Below, piece after piece: positions 33,269 through 41,340 of a stretch of DNA of 43,656 nt. The DNA lies in contig CAZXCK010000020.1 in assembly GCA_964639225.1 (NCBI GenBank), positions 1 through 43,656 of the forward strand. The letters are read 5' to 3'. Each line of letters opens with the position of its first letter. The stretch's first letter is position 1. The DNA is from CAZXCK01 sp964639225 (GTDB taxonomy: Bacteria > Chloroflexota > Anaerolineae > Aggregatilineales > Phototrophicaceae). The notes beneath the pieces were generated by a model. That model did not search any database and was not told the DNA's origin. It saw only the letters and a list, made by a program, of their open reading frames with translations. Made by a program: the position numbers and the translations under genes.

Positions 33269-33646
33269 TTAATCTGAAGTCTCGTCTGCCTGCTCTGACG
33301 GGATGACAAAACCGACGATGTGCTGGTCCTGCGGTGGCGATTTCGTCTCGTAGAACAGGTCCGCCGTCAGCGAATAGGCTCCGGCGGGGTCGTTGGGGCT
33401 GCGCAGGTGCATGGTGAACTCCATCGAGGTGTGCATGGTCTCGATGATGTCCAGCTCGCTGACGACGTTATCATCCTCGTCGCGCGCGACCAGCACCAGA
33501 TTGGGGCGCTCCTGGAAGGGAGTCACCTTGATGACGATAAACACACGCCGCCGGTCCGGGTAAGGTGTAACCGTCAGCTCTTCGATGCGAATCTCGTCTT
33601 TGGGCTTGGGAACCTGATCGTTGTTGTTGAAGAATTGAATGTCCAT
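33269..33646 (-). CDS. Conserved hypothetical protein, 125 residues
   Basis: A soluble 125-residue protein with a beta-sandwich-like pattern (IRIEELTVTPYPDRRRVFIV, TMEFTMHLRSPNDPAGAYSLTADLFY as alternating strands) and acidic ends. I do not recognise a family. The ATG is only six bases after a perfect TATAAT, so the mRNA would begin at the start codon (leaderless). It heads the set with the pseudo-JAMM protein and the prepilin peptidase. The assembly gap lies 16 bases upstream. Confidence 0.7.
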   Translation of the reverse strand: MDIQFFNNNDQVPKPKDEIRIEELTVTPYPDRRRVFIVIKVTPFQERPNLVLVARDEDDNVVSELDIIETMHTSMEFTMHLRSPNDPAGAYSLTADLFYETKSPPQDQHIVGFVIPSEQADETSD

Positions 33647-33652
33647 GCGCTT

Positions 33653-33658
33653 ATTATA
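33653..33658 (-). promoter_or_regulatory. -10 box for a leaderless transcript
   Basis: Minus-strand TATAAT ends six bases before the ATG at 33646. The corresponding -35 box would fall inside the run of N, so the promoter cannot be fully judged. Confidence 0.5.
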
Positions 33659-33662
33659 TCAA

Positions 33663-33762
33663 NNNNNNNNNNNNNNNNNNNNNNNNNNNNNNNNNNNNNN
33701 NNNNNNNNNNNNNNNNNNNNNNNNNNNNNNNNNNNNNNNNNNNNNNNNNNNNNNNNNNNNNN
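33663..33762. other. Assembly gap (100 N)
   Basis: Exactly 100 N, the usual placeholder for a scaffold join of unknown length. Missing sequence may include the end of the ACT-domain gene and further genes. Confidence 0.99.
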
Positions 33763-34194
33763 GGCCTGCTGTTTGAGTCTTTGCAGCGCGTCCAGGGCGG
33801 TCTCAAACTGTGCCGCTGGCACCAGCAGATGATCGCGCGAGAAGGCGGCGTAAGGCAGCAGACTCACGCCAGTTTCGCTCAGCGCGCTGCTGACGGCGGC
33901 CATGAATCCGACCAGGTCGGGATCAAGCTCGACATCCAGCGTGAGCAGGCGGTAGGTCTGCGCGGCGATCTGATGGCCGCGCAGGCGCTCGCCCAGTTCT
34001 TCCAGGGCGAAAGCTGGCAATACCAGGGTGATCTCGTCCTTGTCGATGAGCAGCCCGGCGAAGGGGCCACCCAGTTCGGCGATGACGCCTGCCGCTGCGG
34101 TGATGGCGCGCGGATGCAGCTTCACCAGGGCGTAATCCTGGTCGTCGGTGGTGAATCTGGCTGCTGCCAGCGCCTGCTGGACGGTCTGTGACAT
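33763..34194 (-). CDS. ACT-domain protein, 3' end lost in the assembly gap
   Basis: 144 codons are visible. The pattern is that of small proteins with ACT-type domains: an N-terminal half (YALVKLHPRAITAAAGVIAELGG, FAGLLIDKDEITLVLP) and an ACT core (YRLLTLDVELDPDLVGFMAAVSSALSETGVSLLP, then RDHLLVPAAQFETALDALQRLKQ). ACT domains usually sense amino acids or similar small ligands. The visible sequence ends where such proteins normally finish, so probably only a few residues are missing. GGAG lies six bases before the ATG. Any reading that runs through the N is artificial. Confidence 0.75.
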
Positions 34195-34362
34195 GGTGTA
34201 CTCCGAGCCGGTGCCAGTGCGGCGGTCATTCGGCGCGGTGGTGCCGGGGTGTGCGCCGCATCGGGCAATCGGGTATTATAAGGTCGAATTTAGCGTATCA
34301 CGTTCCGCTGGCGGCGGCAATATTCGGCTGCCGGCATATCAGAACAGAGAGGGTATTTTAAC

Positions 34363-34875
34363 TTGGGCGCTCATGAACAGGGAGTCGATGCGACCGAAGG
34401 CCGCTGGCTGGTGATTCCGCGTGTGCTGTGTTTTGTCCTCAACGGCGACGATGTGCTGCTGATGAAGCGCGCCCCCAACCGGCGCATTTTCCCCAACCAG
34501 TACAACGGGGTGGGCGGTCACATGGAGAGAGACGAGGAACCGATCACGGCGGCGCGTCGTGAGATTCTGGAAGAGACCGGGTTGCAGGTGCGCGACCTGT
34601 TACTGCGCGGTGTGCATAACATCGACGTGGGCGAGCGCAATGGCATTCTGATGTTCGTCTTTACGGCGATAAGCGACTCGCGGGCATTTGTCGATGAGGG
34701 AGTAGAGGGGACGCTCCACTGGGTGAAGCGGGACGCGCTGCTGTCGCTGGACCTGGTCGAGGATTTGCCGCTGATACTGCCCCGTGTGCTGGCGATGGGC
34801 GCTATTGAACCGCCATACTTTGCGCACGTGAGTTATGAAAGTAATGATAGCTTGCGTATGCAAGTTGGCAGCTAA
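34363..34875 (+). CDS. Nudix hydrolase (MutT-like)
   Basis: A 170-residue hydrolase of nucleoside diphosphate-linked compounds. The Nudix box GX5EX7REUXEEXGU is complete: GHMERDE followed by REILEETGL (about residues 48-71). The context VLCFVLNGDDVLLMKRAP is typical of MutT-like enzymes that clean oxidised nucleotides, but the substrate cannot be read. The start is TTG 34363; ATGs nearby are in other frames. GAGAGGG lies about 11 bases upstream. It is the first gene of a long co-directional run leading into the MoxR/Bat cluster. Confidence 0.88.
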   Translation: MGAHEQGVDATEGRWLVIPRVLCFVLNGDDVLLMKRAPNRRIFPNQYNGVGGHMERDEEPITAARREILEETGLQVRDLLLRGVHNIDVGERNGILMFVFTAISDSRAFVDEGVEGTLHWVKRDALLSLDLVEDLPLILPRVLAMGAIEPPYFAHVSYESNDSLRMQVGS

Positions 34876-34884
34876 TGGAGCATC

Positions 34885-35334
34885 ATGCAAGTGAGTGATA
34901 ACAAGAACAATCATCAGGACGACTACGACGCCATCGAATACGTGGTGACGGTCAAACGCCGCAGCATCTGGCGGCGGCTGGGCTGCGGCCTGGGTATCAT
35001 CGGCTGGCTGGCGTTTATCAGCCTGCCGATGATCTTTATCGTGCTGGCGGTGCGCGGCCAGATCACCATCCCCAGAGGCGGAGACATCCCCAACCCGGAC
35101 TCGTATCCCCGTTTGCAGGTGCGTCTGGTGACGGAAATGGATTTTCGCGGGCTGAACATTACCAGTACAATGGTAGAGCGTGACGGCAGCGACGCGCTGT
35201 GTGTGCAGACGGATGTACGCTTTATGCTGTGGGAAGGTGAAGGCGACCCGGCGGTGTATTGCGAGTGTTACACCCGCGCCGATTCTGGCGCGGCCTGGGA
35301 TTTGACGGAAGCGCGCGAGGGCGCCTGCGAATAA
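34885..35334 (+). CDS. Membrane-anchored hypothetical protein, 149 residues
   Basis: An acidic, then basic cytoplasmic start (residues 1-31) is followed by one membrane segment (about 34-58, LGIIGWLAFISLPMIFIVL) and an external domain of about 90 residues with three Cys (ALCVQTD, VYCECYT). I do not recognise a family. TGGAG lies five bases before the ATG. It starts nine bases after the Nudix gene and 23 bases before the next small membrane gene. Confidence 0.75.
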   Translation: MQVSDNKNNHQDDYDAIEYVVTVKRRSIWRRLGCGLGIIGWLAFISLPMIFIVLAVRGQITIPRGGDIPNPDSYPRLQVRLVTEMDFRGLNITSTMVERDGSDALCVQTDVRFMLWEGEGDPAVYCECYTRADSGAAWDLTEAREGACE

Positions 35335-35357
35335 GGCAGCAGCGGACAGGCGGTGGC

Positions 35358-35654
35358 ATGGATTTTTCATCGTTTGACTGGGGTACCATACTGCTCGTGT
35401 GCGGCCTGTTGTGCTGCGGCGGGTTCATCCTGAGCGTGGTGCTGACGTTTGTCGGTGGCGCGTTTGAGGTCGTGTTTGGCCTGTTGGGTGCCATCGGCGA
35501 TGTGTTATCCGGCGGGCCGTCGGCGTGGTGCGGCTGTCTGGTGTTCGTGTTTGGCTGTCTGCTGTGCAGCGGTGCGTCGATTGCGGTCATCAGTCTGTTG
35601 CAGACCTGCAACACGCCGGATCGTGTGAATCTGTGCCGCTTTTTTGGTATGTAG
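35358..35654 (+). CDS. Small Cys-rich membrane protein, 98 residues
   Basis: Two or three hydrophobic segments rich in Cys, Gly and Val: ILLVCGLLCCGGFILSVVL near residues 10-28, then CGCLVFVFGCLLCSG. It has nine Cys in 98 residues, several inside the membrane parts, which is unusual. The start is ATG 35358; a longer frame upstream overlaps the previous gene and is Arg-rich and unlike a protein start. It lies 20 bases before moxR. Function unknown. Confidence 0.65.
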   Translation: MDFSSFDWGTILLVCGLLCCGGFILSVVLTFVGGAFEVVFGLLGAIGDVLSGGPSAWCGCLVFVFGCLLCSGASIAVISLLQTCNTPDRVNLCRFFGM

Positions 35655-35674
35655 TGGCTTAACCGGGAAGGTTT

Positions 35675-36661
35675 ATGGCATCTATCCAACAGTTGAATGA
35701 ACGCATCCAGCGCGAAGCAGCCGCCCTGCAGGTCGTCATCGAGGCCACCGGGCAGGTGATCGTCGGCCAGGATATGCTGATTAACCGGCTGCTGATCGCG
35801 CTGTTGTGTAACGGGCACGTACTCATCGAAGGGCTGCCCGGGCTGGCGAAAACACTGGCCGTGCGCACCCTGGCGGCGACGGTCAATGTGAGCTTCCAGC
35901 GGGTGCAGTTTACGCCGGACCTGCTGCCCGCCGACCTGATCGGCACCCAGATTTACAACCCGCGCACCGGCGAGTTTACCGCCCGCACCGGCCCCATCTT
36001 CAGTTCGATCATCCTGGCCGACGAGATCAATCGCGCTCCGGCGAAGGTCCAGTCGGCGCTGCTGGAAGCCATGGAAGAACGCCAGGTGACGCTGGGCGAC
36101 CATACCCATCGTCTGCCGGACCCATTCATGGTGTTGGCGACGCAGAATCCGATTGAGCAGGAGGGCACCTATCCGCTGCCAGAAGCGCAGCTCGACCGCT
36201 TTATGCTCAAGGTGGTGATCGGCTATCCCAACCGCGCCGAGGAACGCCAGATTGTCGACCGCATGGCTGCCGGTCCGGTGGCCGCACCAGAGCCAGTGAT
36301 GAAGCCCGAAGCCATCGTCCGGGCGCGGCAGGTGGTGAACGCCATCTATGTCGATGACAAGGTCAAGGATTACGTAATCGACGTGGTGTTTGCCACGCGC
36401 GAGCCGTCGGCCAACGGACTCACGGCGCTGGAGCCATACATTCAGGTGGGCGCGTCGCCGCGCGCGACCATCGCGCTGGTGCGGGCGGCGAAAGCGCACG
36501 CCTTTCTGCACGGTCGCGGTTACGTGACGCCGGAAGACATCAAAGCCATCGCGCCGGATGTACTGCGCCACCGCATCGTCGTGACCTTCGAGGCTGAAGC
36601 CGAGGACGTGACCAGCGATCAATTGGTGCAGCAGATTCTGAGCCGGGTGAAGGTTCCGTAG
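35675..36661 (+). CDS. MoxR-family AAA+ ATPase
   Basis: A 328-residue cytoplasmic ATPase of the MoxR group, thought to act as a chaperone that loads metal cofactors or remodels von Willebrand factor A (VWA) domain proteins. Walker A is GLPGLAKT at 53-60, Walker B IILADEIN near 112-119, then NRAPAKVQSALLEAMEERQVT, FMVLATQNPIEQEGTYPLPEAQLDRF and the lid domain with SPRATIALVRAAKAHAFLHGR. It heads the Bat cluster and is one base from the DUF58 gene, its usual partner. Confidence 0.95.
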   Translation: MASIQQLNERIQREAAALQVVIEATGQVIVGQDMLINRLLIALLCNGHVLIEGLPGLAKTLAVRTLAATVNVSFQRVQFTPDLLPADLIGTQIYNPRTGEFTARTGPIFSSIILADEINRAPAKVQSALLEAMEERQVTLGDHTHRLPDPFMVLATQNPIEQEGTYPLPEAQLDRFMLKVVIGYPNRAEERQIVDRMAAGPVAAPEPVMKPEAIVRARQVVNAIYVDDKVKDYVIDVVFATREPSANGLTALEPYIQVGASPRATIALVRAAKAHAFLHGRGYVTPEDIKAIAPDVLRHRIVVTFEAEAEDVTSDQLVQQILSRVKVP

Positions 36662-36662
36662 T

Positions 36663-37556
36663 ATGGCTATGATCGAAGCCGAGACCCTGCGTCGTATCCG
36701 CCGCCTGGAGATGCGCACCCGCCGTCTGGTCAACGAGTCGTTTGCCGGCGCGTATCACTCGGTGTTCAAAGGGCGCGGGCTGGCCTTCGAGGCGGTGCGC
36801 CCGTACCAGCCCGGCGACGACGTGCGCGACATCGACTGGAACGTGACCGCCCGCAGCGACGAAGCCTACGTCAAGCGTTTCGCCGAGGAGCGCGAGCTGA
36901 CGGTGATGCTGGTGCTGGATACCAGCGCGTCCTGCCTGTTTGGCACGGTCAACCGGCAGAAGCGCGACCTTGCAGCGGAGATCGGCGCGGTGCTGGCGCT
37001 GTCCGCCGTGAGCAACAACGACAACGTCGGCCTGCTGGTGTTCAGCGACCGGGTGGAACAGTTCGTCAGGCCGCGCAAGGGACGTAACCACGTGCTGCGT
37101 ATTATCCGCGATCTGCTGGCGGTGCGCCCGGCCCAGCAGGGCACCGACCTGTCATTGGCGCTGCGCACGGTCAACCGGGCGCTGCACAAACGCGCCATCA
37201 TCTTCCTGATGTCCGACTTTCTACTGAATCCGCAGGAGTACGCCCGCGAGCTGGTCGCTACCAGCCGCCGCCATGACGTGATCGCGCTGGTGCTCAGTGA
37301 TCCGCGAGAGCGACGCTGGCCGGACGCCGGTCTGGTGGCGCTGCGTGACGCCGAGACCGGTGCCGCTTACCGGGTGGATACCGGCTCGGCGCAGTGGCGG
37401 CGGCGCTTCGAGCAGCAGGCGCGGCGCTTCGGGCAGATGCGCGACGCGACTCTGACCCAGGCCGGGGCGGACCGGATTGATCTGCCGGTAGACGTGGACT
37501 ATGTGCAGGCGCTGACGCAGTTCTTTCAGCGACGAGCGCAGCGTCTCAAGAGATAG
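36663..37556 (+). CDS. DUF58 domain protein (VWA-like)
   Basis: A 297-residue partner of MoxR. The DUF58 signature YQPGDDVRDIDWNVTARSDEAYVKRF lies near residues 47-72, followed by a VWA-like fold with VLDTSASCLFG (a degenerate metal-binding motif) and IIFLMSDFLLNP. Such proteins are considered substrates or adaptors of MoxR ATPases; no membrane segment is seen. GAAGG precedes the ATG, which starts one base after the moxR stop codon. The next gene begins five bases on. Confidence 0.93.
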   Translation: MAMIEAETLRRIRRLEMRTRRLVNESFAGAYHSVFKGRGLAFEAVRPYQPGDDVRDIDWNVTARSDEAYVKRFAEERELTVMLVLDTSASCLFGTVNRQKRDLAAEIGAVLALSAVSNNDNVGLLVFSDRVEQFVRPRKGRNHVLRIIRDLLAVRPAQQGTDLSLALRTVNRALHKRAIIFLMSDFLLNPQEYARELVATSRRHDVIALVLSDPRERRWPDAGLVALRDAETGAAYRVDTGSAQWRRRFEQQARRFGQMRDATLTQAGADRIDLPVDVDYVQALTQFFQRRAQRLKR

Positions 37557-37561
37557 ATTTG

Positions 37562-38548
37562 ATGCTGAGAAGTCTGCTGCTGGTGGGCGTGCTGCTCGGT
37601 CTGTGGACCGGGCCGGCGGTCGCCCAGGATGCCGAAGTCACACCCGAACCGGCCAACCCCGTCGAATCGCTGATAAATGCCCGGTTTCTGGCCGATAATG
37701 TCACGCCGCTGGTCGGTGAGCCGGTTCCAATGGAACTGGTGGTCGAGGTGCCGCCCGGCGTCGAGGTTGTCGAGTGGCCGGAGTTTCCAGAGGACTGGCC
37801 GCCGTTCATGGTGCGCGAGGTTGGCCCGGTGGAGATCGACGAGCGCGGTGGTGGCGAGCAGGTCTACCGTCAGGCGCTGACCGTGATTCTGTGGGAACCG
37901 GGCGACCGGCGCACGCCGGACTTGTTCATCGGCTATCGCTCCGCTGCGCTGGATCCCGACGAAATCTACCGCATCCCGGCGCGCCCGCTGTTTTTCACCG
38001 TGCCCAGTGTGCTGGAAACCACCGACCTCAACGTCCTCGACATCCAACCGGCGCGCGCGCCGCTGGGGCTGTTCTACGTGCCGCCCTGGGTGGTGCTGCT
38101 GGTGGTCGTGTCGGTGGTGGGCAAGGGCTGGTATGTGTGGCGCTGGCGACAGCGGCGGCGCGCGCTGGCTGCGGCCCGCCGGGCGCTGGCCGAACAACCA
38201 ACAGCCGGTGAATCGGCGATGGCGGCGCTGGCCCAACTGCCGGATGGCGGTCCGCGTGGCGTCTATGAGCAGGTGGCCGATGTGCTGCGCGTCTACCTGC
38301 AGGCGCGCTTCGGCATCCCCGCGCTGGATATGACGACGCTTGAAATCCGGGCGGCGCTGGCGGCGTTCCCGGAGATGGAGCCGGAGCACACCGACGAGGT
38401 GGCGCGCCTGCTGGAACAGGCCGATCTGGTCAAGTTCGCCGAGGCCGCGCCCGGTGAACGCTCGGCGCAGCGGGCGGTCGCGGCGGCGGTGCGCTGGCTC
38501 CAGGCGGTCGATCCCGGTCTGCTGGTCAGCGCGGAGGACATCGAGTAG
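37562..38548 (+). CDS. Secreted/membrane protein of the Bat cluster (BatD/DUF4381-like)
   Basis: A 328-residue protein with a signal peptide (cut likely after AVAQ), an external beta-rich domain (FLADNVTPLVGEPVPMELVVEVPPG, LTVILWEPGDRRTPDL), a membrane segment near residues 178-196 and a cytoplasmic helical part (residues about 200-325) with LRVYLQARFGIPALDMTTLEIRAAL, as in DUF4381 proteins. It is a shorter relative of the BatD encoded further on; having both is an expanded form of the cluster. ATG 37562 is chosen over the TTG one codon earlier. Confidence 0.8.
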   Translation: MLRSLLLVGVLLGLWTGPAVAQDAEVTPEPANPVESLINARFLADNVTPLVGEPVPMELVVEVPPGVEVVEWPEFPEDWPPFMVREVGPVEIDERGGGEQVYRQALTVILWEPGDRRTPDLFIGYRSAALDPDEIYRIPARPLFFTVPSVLETTDLNVLDIQPARAPLGLFYVPPWVVLLVVVSVVGKGWYVWRWRQRRRALAAARRALAEQPTAGESAMAALAQLPDGGPRGVYEQVADVLRVYLQARFGIPALDMTTLEIRAALAAFPEMEPEHTDEVARLLEQADLVKFAEAAPGERSAQRAVAAAVRWLQAVDPGLLVSAEDIE

Positions 38549-38553
38549 CGCCT

Positions 38554-39555
38554 ATGGAATTTCGCTTCGCTTATCCGCTGGCGCTGAGTCTGCTGGCCCT
38601 GCTGGCGATCTTCATCGTGCCGCGTCTGGCGCGCTGGCGTCCGCAGTCGGGACTGATGCAGTATTCGGATACGCGCCTGTTCGCCGGGCTGCCGGTGAGC
38701 GGGCGGGCGCGGCTCTACTGGCTGCCGGATGCCCTGCGTCTGCTGGCCTGGGTGCTGCTGGTGTTTGCGCTGGCCCGCCCGCAGACCGGCAACCAGATTG
38801 AGGTGCTGCGCGGTCGCGGCATCGACATGGTGCTGGCGCTCGACATCTCCGGCAGCATGGCCGCGCTGGACTTTGAGCCGCTCAACCGGCTGGAAGCGGC
38901 CAAGATGGTCATGGCCGATTTTATCGACGAGCGCGAGTTCGACCGCATCGGGCTGGTGGTGTTCGCCCGCACCGCCTATCATCAGGCGCCGCTGACGCTG
39001 GATTACGGCGTGCTGACGACGCTGCTGGATGAGGTGCGCATGGTGACCGACCTGCGCGGCGGCGCGCAGATGCTGGATGGCACAGCCATCGGGCTGGGCA
39101 TCGCGTCGTCGGCCAATCTGCTGCGCGACGACAGCACACCCAGCCGGGTGATTATTCTGCTGACCGACGGCGCCAACAACGCCGGCCTGGACCCGATTCT
39201 GGCGGCAGAAGCGGCGGCGGCGCTGGACATCCGGCTTTATACGATTGGTATGGGCGCGCCGGGCATGATGGCGCTTCCCATCGGCGACGGGGATATCCAG
39301 ATGGTCGAAAGCGACCTGGACGAGGATGTTCTGCGGCGGATCGCGGACATCGGTGGCGGGCTGTACTTCCGCGCCGACGACACGCCCGGCCTGCGGCAGA
39401 TCTACCGCCAGATCAACACGCTTGAACGCTCCGATGTGGAGCGGCGTGTGCGAGTCCGCTGGCAGGACCAGGCGGCGCGTCTGCTGCTGATGGCGCTTCT
39501 GCTGATGCTGCTGGAACGCGGTCTGCGCCGGTCTGTTTTACAAACCATTCCGTAG
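38554..39555 (+). CDS. batA: BatA-like VWA-domain membrane protein
   Basis: A 333-residue protein with two N-terminal membrane segments (about 8-24 and 57-74), a VWA domain with an intact metal-binding motif DISGS at 97-101, DGTAIGLGIASSANLL and LLTDGANNAG, and a C-terminal membrane segment. It is the classical BatA layout of the aerotolerance cluster. VWA proteins of this type likely assemble with BatB at the membrane under control of MoxR. The symbol is by position and layout; BatA and BatB are close paralogs. Confidence 0.88.
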   Translation: MEFRFAYPLALSLLALLAIFIVPRLARWRPQSGLMQYSDTRLFAGLPVSGRARLYWLPDALRLLAWVLLVFALARPQTGNQIEVLRGRGIDMVLALDISGSMAALDFEPLNRLEAAKMVMADFIDEREFDRIGLVVFARTAYHQAPLTLDYGVLTTLLDEVRMVTDLRGGAQMLDGTAIGLGIASSANLLRDDSTPSRVIILLTDGANNAGLDPILAAEAAAALDIRLYTIGMGAPGMMALPIGDGDIQMVESDLDEDVLRRIADIGGGLYFRADDTPGLRQIYRQINTLERSDVERRVRVRWQDQAARLLLMALLLMLLERGLRRSVLQTIP

Positions 39556-39570
39556 ATGAGATAAGCTGCT

Positions 39571-40590
39571 GTGTTTCTGAACCCGGGTGTGTTGGTTTTG
39601 CTGCTGCTGGTGCCGCTGGCGCTGGCGTTCTTCGTGTGGCACGACCGTGTCCGCCAGCGCGCTCTGCGGCGCGTCGGCCAGCCGGGGCTGGTCGGTGTGC
39701 TGGTCGCTGACATTGACGCGCGCCGCCGCTGGTGGAAGTCTGGCTTGTGGCTGCTGGCCCTGGCGAGCGTGGTGCTGGCGCTGGCGCGGCCTGTATGGGG
39801 CGTCGGCGAGCAGACGTTCGAGGCGGAAGGCATCGCCGTGCTGGTGGTGTTGGATGTGAGTGGCAGCATGGACGCCACCGACATCCAGCCCAGCCGCATC
39901 GAACGGGCCAAACTGGACGCACGTCGCATTTTTGAGAGCCGTCAGGGTGACCAGATCGGCCTGGTGCTGTTTGCTGGCGATGCCTTCGTCCAGTTCCCGC
40001 TGACCAGCGACACGCTGGCGGCGCTGGCCTTCCTGGACGCGGCCAACACGAATACGATTGCTCGACCAGGTACGGCCATCGCCAGCGCGCTGAGTCTGGC
40101 GCTGGACACGTTCGACTCGCGGCTGGCATCGGAGGCGGTCATCGTGCTCATGAGCGACGGCGAGAAACGCGACGACCGCCTGGACCTGGAACCGGTGCTG
40201 GACCGCGCCGTTGAGCAGGGTGTGCGGGTCCATGCCATTGGCTACGGCACGCCGGAAGGTTCGGCGATTCCCATACGCGACACTGAGGGCGACATCACCG
40301 GCTACCGGGTGGACCGCGCGGATAACATCGTCGTGACGCGGCTGGAAGAAGAAGTACTGGCAGACATCGCAGCGGCGACTGGTGGCAGCTACCAGCAGGC
40401 GACCGATTCCGGTATCGAGCTGGTGAATCTGCTCAACGATCTGAACGCGCTGCGCACGGCTGTCCTCGAAAGCCGGCAGGAAGTGGTGCGCGTGGAGCGC
40501 TTCAGCCTGTTTGTGCTGCTGGCGGTGATCGCTCTGGGCGTGGACATATTCCTGCCGGAGACTCGCAGAAGAAGGCAGACTGACGTATGA
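39571..40590 (+). CDS. batB: BatB-like VWA-domain membrane protein
   Basis: A 339-residue paralog of the preceding gene, with membrane segments at about 6-22 and 56-72, the metal-binding motif DVSGS at 95-99, FAGDAFVQFPLTSD, GTAIASALSLAL, VLMSDGEKRDD and a C-terminal membrane segment. The start is GTG 39571 with a weak GAGATAAG upstream. Its last codons overlap the start of the TPR lipoprotein gene by four bases (ATGA), so the two are translationally coupled. Confidence 0.88.
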   Translation: MFLNPGVLVLLLLVPLALAFFVWHDRVRQRALRRVGQPGLVGVLVADIDARRRWWKSGLWLLALASVVLALARPVWGVGEQTFEAEGIAVLVVLDVSGSMDATDIQPSRIERAKLDARRIFESRQGDQIGLVLFAGDAFVQFPLTSDTLAALAFLDAANTNTIARPGTAIASALSLALDTFDSRLASEAVIVLMSDGEKRDDRLDLEPVLDRAVEQGVRVHAIGYGTPEGSAIPIRDTEGDITGYRVDRADNIVVTRLEEEVLADIAAATGGSYQQATDSGIELVNLLNDLNALRTAVLESRQEVVRVERFSLFVLLAVIALGVDIFLPETRRRRQTDV

Positions 40591-41339
40591 AAAGTGGCTG
40601 GATGGGTGTCGGGTTGCTGTTGCTCGGTCTGGCGCTGCTGGCCGGGTGCGCGGGCCTGCCGGAGCGCGTCCACACGGGCAACCGCCATTATCGCAGTGAC
40701 GAATACGACCGGGCGCTGCGCGCTTATCAGGCGGCGCAGGTGATGGACCCCGACCGGCCCGAAGCCTACTACAACGCCGGGTCGGCGCTGGTGGGCCTGC
40801 TGGAATACGAACGCGCTGTCGCCGCGCTGGAACAGTCGCTGCGTTCGGCTGAGGGCGGCGTCGCGGTGAGCGCCTATTACAACCTGGGCAACATCTACTT
40901 TGAGATGGGCCGCTTTCAGGAAGCCATTCGGGCTTACCAGCAGGCGCTGCTGCTCGACCCGGACGCTGATGATGCGCGTTATAACCTCGAACTGGCGCTG
41001 CTGCGCTATGTTCCGGCCACGCCGACGGCTATCGAACAGCAGACGGAAATGGACGAGGACCAGACCGACCCCGACACGACGCCCACACCGGAGCCGGGCG
41101 GCATGGACGGTCCCACGCCCACGCCGCCGCCTATGGATGTCGATCTGACGGCCACTCCGGACAGCGGCGAAAGTGAGGATGGCGAGCAAGAGTCAGATGT
41201 CCCTTTGCCGCAGACGCAGGGCGAACTCACCGTTGAGCAGGCGGAGCGTCTGCTGGACCAGATTCAGCAGGACCAGGAAGCCCTGCGTGACTATTTTGAA
41301 GAACCGGCAGCGCCGGGCGAGCCATTGGAGAGTTGGTGA
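40587..41339 (+). CDS. batC: BatC-like TPR lipoprotein
   Basis: A 250-residue lipoprotein with the lipobox LLAGC (Cys21). Tetratricopeptide repeats span about residues 30-145 (EAYYNAGSALVGLLEYERAVAALEQSL, AYYNLGNIYFEMGRFQEAIRAYQQAL). A Pro/Thr/Asp-rich linker follows, and a helix near the C-terminus (TVEQAERLLDQIQQDQEALRDYF), as in BatC proteins. TPR units mediate protein contacts, here probably with the VWA proteins. It starts inside the batB end and finishes one base before batD. Confidence 0.85.
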   Translation: MKSGWMGVGLLLLGLALLAGCAGLPERVHTGNRHYRSDEYDRALRAYQAAQVMDPDRPEAYYNAGSALVGLLEYERAVAALEQSLRSAEGGVAVSAYYNLGNIYFEMGRFQEAIRAYQQALLLDPDADDARYNLELALLRYVPATPTAIEQQTEMDEDQTDPDTTPTPEPGGMDGPTPTPPPMDVDLTATPDSGESEDGEQESDVPLPQTQGELTVEQAERLLDQIQQDQEALRDYFEEPAAPGEPLESW

Positions 41340-41340
41340 C

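Noticed and set aside
33320..33832. Frames running through the N block
   Set aside because: They depend on unknown bases and are artefacts of the gap placeholder.
35222..36733. Minus-strand frame of 503 codons opposite the small membrane protein and moxR
   Set aside because: Antisense shadow; Arg/His/Asn-rich low-complexity stretches and no motif.
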